This document shows positions 4,697-7,982 of a stretch of DNA of 7,982 bases, one piece after another (the stretch's first letter is position 1; every line of letters starts with the position of its first letter). Source of the DNA: Pseudomonadota bacterium. Its GTDB lineage: Bacteria > Pseudomonadota > Gammaproteobacteria > Burkholderiales > Burkholderiaceae_C. The stretch is taken from NCBI GenBank assembly GCA_023436025.1, contig JAEZKX010000183.1, positions 1 to 7,982 on the forward strand. Direction: 5' to 3'. A program made the translations under genes and the position numbers. The notes under the pieces are model-generated. The model saw nothing but the letters and a program-made list of their open reading frames with translations, had not been told where the DNA came from and made no database searches.

Positions 4697-6289
4697 TTGA
4701 ACGCTCCTTCCGCGACCGCCACGCTCATGGCCGGCGCCGACTACCGCGAGTCGCTGCGCCGCCTGCGTCCCCGGGTCTTCATCGACGGCCGGCGCGTGGA
4801 ATCGGTCGCGGACGAGCCCGCGCTGCAGCCGGGCATCAACGCCGTCGCCCTGACCTACGACCGCGCACTCGATCCGGCCGCGGCGCCGCTCATGACCGCC
4901 GTGCAGCACACCAGCGGCAAGCGCGTCAACCGCTTCACCCACATCAACATGAGCGCGGGCGACCTCCTGAACAAGCTGGAGGCGGTGCGCCTGGTCTGCC
5001 AGGAGACGGGCTGCGCGCAGCGCTATCTCACGCAGGACGCGCTGAACGCCATCGGCCAGGTGGCCGCGCGCATCGACGACGCGAAAGGCACGCGCGCGCA
5101 CCGCGAGCGCTTCCTCGCCTACCTGCACCGCGTGCAGGACCAGGACCTGACGCTCGGCGTCGCCATGACCGATGCCAAGGGCGACCGCAGCCGGCGCCCG
5201 CACGAGCAGGCCAACGCCGACAGCTACGTGCACGTCGTGGAGCGCAATGGCAAGGGCATCGTGATCTCGGGCACCAAGGCCATCGTGACCGGCGCGCCCT
5301 ACATGCACGAACTGCTGGTCATGCCCTGCCGCAACATGGGCGAGGCCGACGCCGATTTCGCCGTGTGCTGCGCGGTGCCGGTGGATGCGCCGGGCCTGAC
5401 CATCGTCGCGCGCCCGGCCGGCCGCCCCGGCGAAAAGGTGGAGCACGGCGAGGCGCTGTTCTCGCGCAAGTACGGCCAGAGCACCGGCGTGTGCCTGTTC
5501 GACCGCGTGTTCGTGCCCTGGGAGCAGGTGTTCTATGCGGGCGAGTGGGAGCACAGCGGCCACCTTACCTACAGCTATGCCACGCACCACCGCCACACCT
5601 GCGTGGCGGCGCGCGCGGGCTTCGGCGACCTCCTGATCGGCGCCGGTGCGCTGATGTGCGAGGCCAACGGCTTCGACCCAGGCCTGGAGTCGCACCTGCG
5701 CGAGCAGATGGTGGAGCTGATCAAGATCGTCGAGGGCTTCTACGCCTGCGGCGTGGCCGCCAGCGTCTACGGCAAGGCCGACCCGCACAGCGCGATCTTC
5801 ATGCCCGACCCCATGTTCTCCAACGTCGGCAAGCTGCTGATGGCCACGCAGATCTACGACATGCACCGCGTCGCGCACTACGTCAGCGGCGGGCTGGTGG
5901 TCACGCTGCCGGGGCCGGACGAAGACCACAACCCCGAGACCGGCGCCAGGCTGGCGGAGGTGCTGCAGGCCAATCCGGCCGTACCGTACGACAAGCGCAT
6001 CGAGACGGCGCGCTTCATCGAGGACCTCACCGCCGGCTACCAGGGCGGCTGGTACAGCCTGATCAGCCTGCATGGCGGCGGCTCGCCGGCGGCGATGAAG
6101 CAGGAGATCTGGCGCCACTATCCGGTGGGCAGCAAGGTGGAACTGGTGGAGCGACTGCTGGAGCGCGGCGCGCTGCACGACCCGGACCGCCCGATCACGC
6201 GCAACCGCCAGCCCGGCAAGTGCTGCGACAAGGGCTGCACCGCGCCCGGCGCACCCGTGATGGTGGACCTGCCGGACGCGCGGCCATGA
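4697..6289 (+). CDS. HpaB/4-hydroxybutyryl-CoA dehydratase superfamily protein (flavoprotein, 530 aa)
   Basis: Predicted flavoprotein of the 4-hydroxyphenylacetate 3-hydroxylase superfamily, with an acyl-CoA-dehydrogenase-like fold. It is built like both HpaB (FADH2-dependent aromatic hydroxylase) and AbfD (4-hydroxybutyryl-CoA dehydratase/vinylacetyl-CoA isomerase). The N-terminus YRESLRRLRPRVFIDGRRV (16-34), the AMTDAKGDR block (156-164), the flavin-side ISGTKAIVTG (190-199), the FDRVFVPWEQVF strand (268-279), GFGDLLIGA (308-316) and LHGGGSP (458-464) are superfamily hallmarks and look nearer AbfD than HpaB. By my remembered AbfD alignment, Fe-S ligands Cys103 and Cys299 are replaced by Y110 and A305; Cys99 (C106) and His292 (H298) remain. 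A complete AbfD-type 4Fe-4S site is therefore unlikely. The tail contains C509-C510-x3-C514, which I cannot explain. Reaction unknown; a reduced-flavin monooxygenase is possible, but no HpaC-like reductase gene lies nearby. TTG is chosen for its Shine-Dalgarno; ATG at 4667 or 4727 are alternatives. Confidence 0.85.
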   Translation: MNAPSATATLMAGADYRESLRRLRPRVFIDGRRVESVADEPALQPGINAVALTYDRALDPAAAPLMTAVQHTSGKRVNRFTHINMSAGDLLNKLEAVRLVCQETGCAQRYLTQDALNAIGQVAARIDDAKGTRAHRERFLAYLHRVQDQDLTLGVAMTDAKGDRSRRPHEQANADSYVHVVERNGKGIVISGTKAIVTGAPYMHELLVMPCRNMGEADADFAVCCAVPVDAPGLTIVARPAGRPGEKVEHGEALFSRKYGQSTGVCLFDRVFVPWEQVFYAGEWEHSGHLTYSYATHHRHTCVAARAGFGDLLIGAGALMCEANGFDPGLESHLREQMVELIKIVEGFYACGVAASVYGKADPHSAIFMPDPMFSNVGKLLMATQIYDMHRVAHYVSGGLVVTLPGPDEDHNPETGARLAEVLQANPAVPYDKRIETARFIEDLTAGYQGGWYSLISLHGGGSPAAMKQEIWRHYPVGSKVELVERLLERGALHDPDRPITRNRQPGKCCDKGCTAPGAPVMVDLPDARP

Positions 6290-6317
6290 GGGCGCGGCCT
6301 TGCGGGTAGATCCGCGG

Positions 6318-6375
6318 CGACGGCCTGGCCTGGCCGTCGGCGGGCGGCGCCGGTGGACCGGCGCCAGCAGGTTTT
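6318..6375 (+). terminator. Tandem hairpins after the HpaB-family gene
   Basis: The first hairpin pairs CGACGGCC (6318-6325) with GGCCGTCG (6332-6339) around a 6-nt loop. The second pairs GGCGCCGG (6346-6353) with CCGGCGCC (6358-6365) around tgga. Both have perfect 8-bp stems. A short T run (6372-6375) follows the second stem after 6 nt. The distance is longer than in an ideal intrinsic terminator, but position and strength fit transcription termination between this gene and gshA. The rest of 6290-6442 shows no gene and no convincing promoter. Confidence 0.65.
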
Positions 6376-6442
6376 GCGCAAAGGTGTTACCTTCGCCCGA
6401 AATCGAAGTTACAGCGACCCGACGGCGTCCCACCCAAAGAAC

Positions 6443-7982
6443 ATGAGCAACCTGGAACACGCCTTGAGCACGCTTGCGCCCGCGCGCCTGCAAGGCATCC
6501 GCCGCGGCCTCGAGAAGGAGAGCCTGCGCGCCACGCCCGGCGGCGCGCTGGCGCTGACCCCGCATCCGGCCGCGCTGGGCGCGGCCCTGACGCACCCCAA
6601 CATCACCACCGACTACAGCGAATCGCAGCTGGAGCTGATCACGGGCGTGCACGCCAGCGTCGAGCAGTGCCTGGAGGAGCTGACGCAGGTCCACCAGTAC
6701 GTCTATCGCGCGCTCGGTGACGAGATGCTGTGGGTCAGCAGCATGCCCTGCACCCTGCCGGCCGACGAGACCATCCCCATCGGGCGCTACGGCGCCTCCA
6801 ATGTCGGCCGCGCCAAGAGTGTCTACCGCATGGGCCTGGCGCACCGCTACGGCCGGCGCATGCAGTGCATCTCGGGCATCCACTACAACTGGTCGCTGCC
6901 CGGCGTGAGCGATGCCCAGTATTTCGGCCTGATCCGCAACTTCCGCCGGCACGCCTTCCTGCTGCTGTACCTGTTCGGCGCGTCGCCGGCGGCCTGCGCC
7001 AGCTTCGTCGCCGGCCGTCCGCACGAGCTGCAGGCGCTGTCGCCCACCACCGTGTACATGCCCTATGGGACGTCGCTGCGCATGGGACGCCTGGGCTACC
7101 AGAGCGATGCCCAGTCCAGCCTGGCCGTCAGCTACAACAGCCTGGAGGGCTATGCCGCCTCGTTGCACGACGCGCTGACCCGGCCCTATCCGGCCTACGA
7201 GGCGATCGGCATCGTCAACCCGGGCGGCGAGTACAACCAGCTGGCCACCAGCCTGCTGCAGATCGAGAACGAGTTCTACGGCACCATCCGCCCCAAGCGC
7301 GTCATCCGCCCCGGCGAGCGCCCGCTGCACGCGCTGCGCGAGCGCGGCGTCGAGTACGTGGAGGTGCGGCTGATGGACCTGGACCCCTTCGTGCCCATCG
7401 GCATCAAGGCCCAGACGCTGCGCTTCCTCGACGTCTTCCTGCTGCACTGCCTGCTGGCCGACAGCCCGGCCGACACGCCGCAGGAGATCGCCGCGCTGGG
7501 CCGCAACCAGCACCGCACCGCCGCTTTCGGGCGCGAGCCGGGCCTGCTGCTAGAGCGCGGCGGCCGCGAGGTGGCGCTGACGGAATGGGGCGCCGAGATC
7601 GTCGCCGAGTGCGCGCCCATCGCCGCCCAGCTGGACCGGGTGCACGAGACCACCGACTACTCCGACGCGTTGCGCGCGGCCGAGGCGCTGTTGCAGAACC
7701 CGGAGATGCTGCCGTCGGCGCGCGTGCTGGCCGCCATGGCGCGCGAGCACGACAACGCGTTCTCGGCCTTCACCCGCGCCCAGTCCGAACAGGCCAAGGC
7801 CAAGCTGCTGAAGCTGCCCTTCCCGGGCAGCGTGCAGGCACGGCTGGATGCAGCGGCGCGCCAGTCGCTGCTGGACCAGGCGGCCGTGGAAGCCGCCGAC
7901 ACCATGCCTTTCGAGCAGTACCGGCAGCAGTACGTCTCGCCCGCGCGGCTGGGGCAGGGCACGGCGGCGGTGGCGCCGGCCC
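6443..7982 (+). CDS. gshA: Glutamate-cysteine ligase (gamma-glutamylcysteine synthetase), 3' end outside the window
   Basis: Catalyses ATP-dependent joining of L-glutamate and L-cysteine to gamma-glutamylcysteine, the first and usually rate-limiting step of glutathione synthesis, in the cytoplasm. The protein is of the E. coli (class I) type. Recognisable blocks are RGLEKESLR (21-29), TTDYSESQLELIT (55-67), YGASNVGRAKSVYR (116-129), SGIHYNWSLP (144-153), FGASPAACASF (178-188), LRMGRLGY (212-219), LLQIENEFYGTIRPKR (271-286) and RGVEYVEVRLMDLDPF (301-316). The window shows 513 codons without a stop. The E. coli enzyme has 518 residues, so little is probably missing. ATG at 6443 is the natural start for MSNLEHAL; its ribosome binding site is poor, only AAAGA immediately upstream. 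It is separated from the previous gene by tandem hairpins and is likely transcribed independently, though I see no convincing promoter. Confidence 0.96.
   Translation, partial: MSNLEHALSTLAPARLQGIRRGLEKESLRATPGGALALTPHPAALGAALTHPNITTDYSESQLELITGVHASVEQCLEELTQVHQYVYRALGDEMLWVSSMPCTLPADETIPIGRYGASNVGRAKSVYRMGLAHRYGRRMQCISGIHYNWSLPGVSDAQYFGLIRNFRRHAFLLLYLFGASPAACASFVAGRPHELQALSPTTVYMPYGTSLRMGRLGYQSDAQSSLAVSYNSLEGYAASLHDALTRPYPAYEAIGIVNPGGEYNQLATSLLQIENEFYGTIRPKRVIRPGERPLHALRERGVEYVEVRLMDLDPFVPIGIKAQTLRFLDVFLLHCLLADSPADTPQEIAALGRNQHRTAAFGREPGLLLERGGREVALTEWGAEIVAECAPIAAQLDRVHETTDYSDALRAAEALLQNPEMLPSARVLAAMAREHDNAFSAFTRAQSEQAKAKLLKLPFPGSVQARLDAAARQSLLDQAAVEAADTMPFEQYRQQYVSPARLGQGTAAVAPA

Noticed and set aside
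4697..6289. Annotation as 4-hydroxybutyryl-CoA dehydratase (abfD) or hpaB
   Set aside because: Two apparent iron-sulfur ligand positions differ from AbfD, and the sequence blocks differ from HpaB, so no specific name is justified.
6387..6414. TTACCT and TTACAG as a possible promoter for gshA
   Set aside because: Each matches the -35/-10 consensus poorly, so the correct spacing (16 nt) is not enough to support a call.
3830..7513. A 1,227-codon open frame on the minus strand
   Set aside because: It lies antisense to the esterase, HpaB-family and gshA genes, all with clear families. Its product is His/Arg/Ala/Gln-rich with no domain, as expected from GC-rich third positions on the opposite strand.

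Overview
The window is 7,982 bp of very GC-rich, densely coding bacterial DNA. Protein character suggests a betaproteobacterium of the Burkholderiales, possibly Comamonadaceae: an E. coli-type GshA, a short single-domain HPF/RaiA protein and strong G/C bias at third codon positions. This placement is judged by eye, not by a database search. No RNA gene, insertion sequence, CRISPR array, phage gene or other mobile signature was seen. It reads as ordinary chromosomal housekeeping and metabolic sequence.

Layout from left to right. Bases 1-65 hold nothing I can identify. A minus-strand Nudix hydrolase (66-908) diverges from a plus-strand beta-lactamase-fold serine hydrolase (954-2021). A non-coding stretch rich in inverted repeats (2022-2258) leads to a tiny lipoprotein gene (2259-2426). 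A fold-type IV PLP aminotransferase resembling (R)-amine transaminases follows (2476-3375). A strong hairpin lies in the 43-bp gap where it converges with a minus-strand HPF/RaiA-family ribosome-associated gene (3419-3805). A divergent intergenic region with a 17-bp palindrome separates that gene from an alpha/beta-hydrolase carboxylesterase (3944-4630). Next is a HpaB/4-hydroxybutyryl-CoA dehydratase-superfamily protein that probably starts at TTG (4697-6289), then two tandem hairpins. Last comes gshA, glutamate-cysteine ligase, which runs off the right edge (6443-7982+).

The genes do not form one obvious pathway. Most appear to be single-gene transcription units. Several plus-strand genes have a -10-like hexamer a short distance before the start. 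In two of them (954/966 and 2476) the spacing would fit a leaderless mRNA.

I did not find a clearly new multi-gene system. The best candidate for unexplored biology is the HpaB/AbfD-superfamily protein. It appears to lack most of the iron-sulfur ligands of the dehydratase, has an unusual cysteine-rich C-terminal tail, and has no flavin reductase gene beside it. Second is the (R)-amine-transaminase-like enzyme with its small lipoprotein neighbour.
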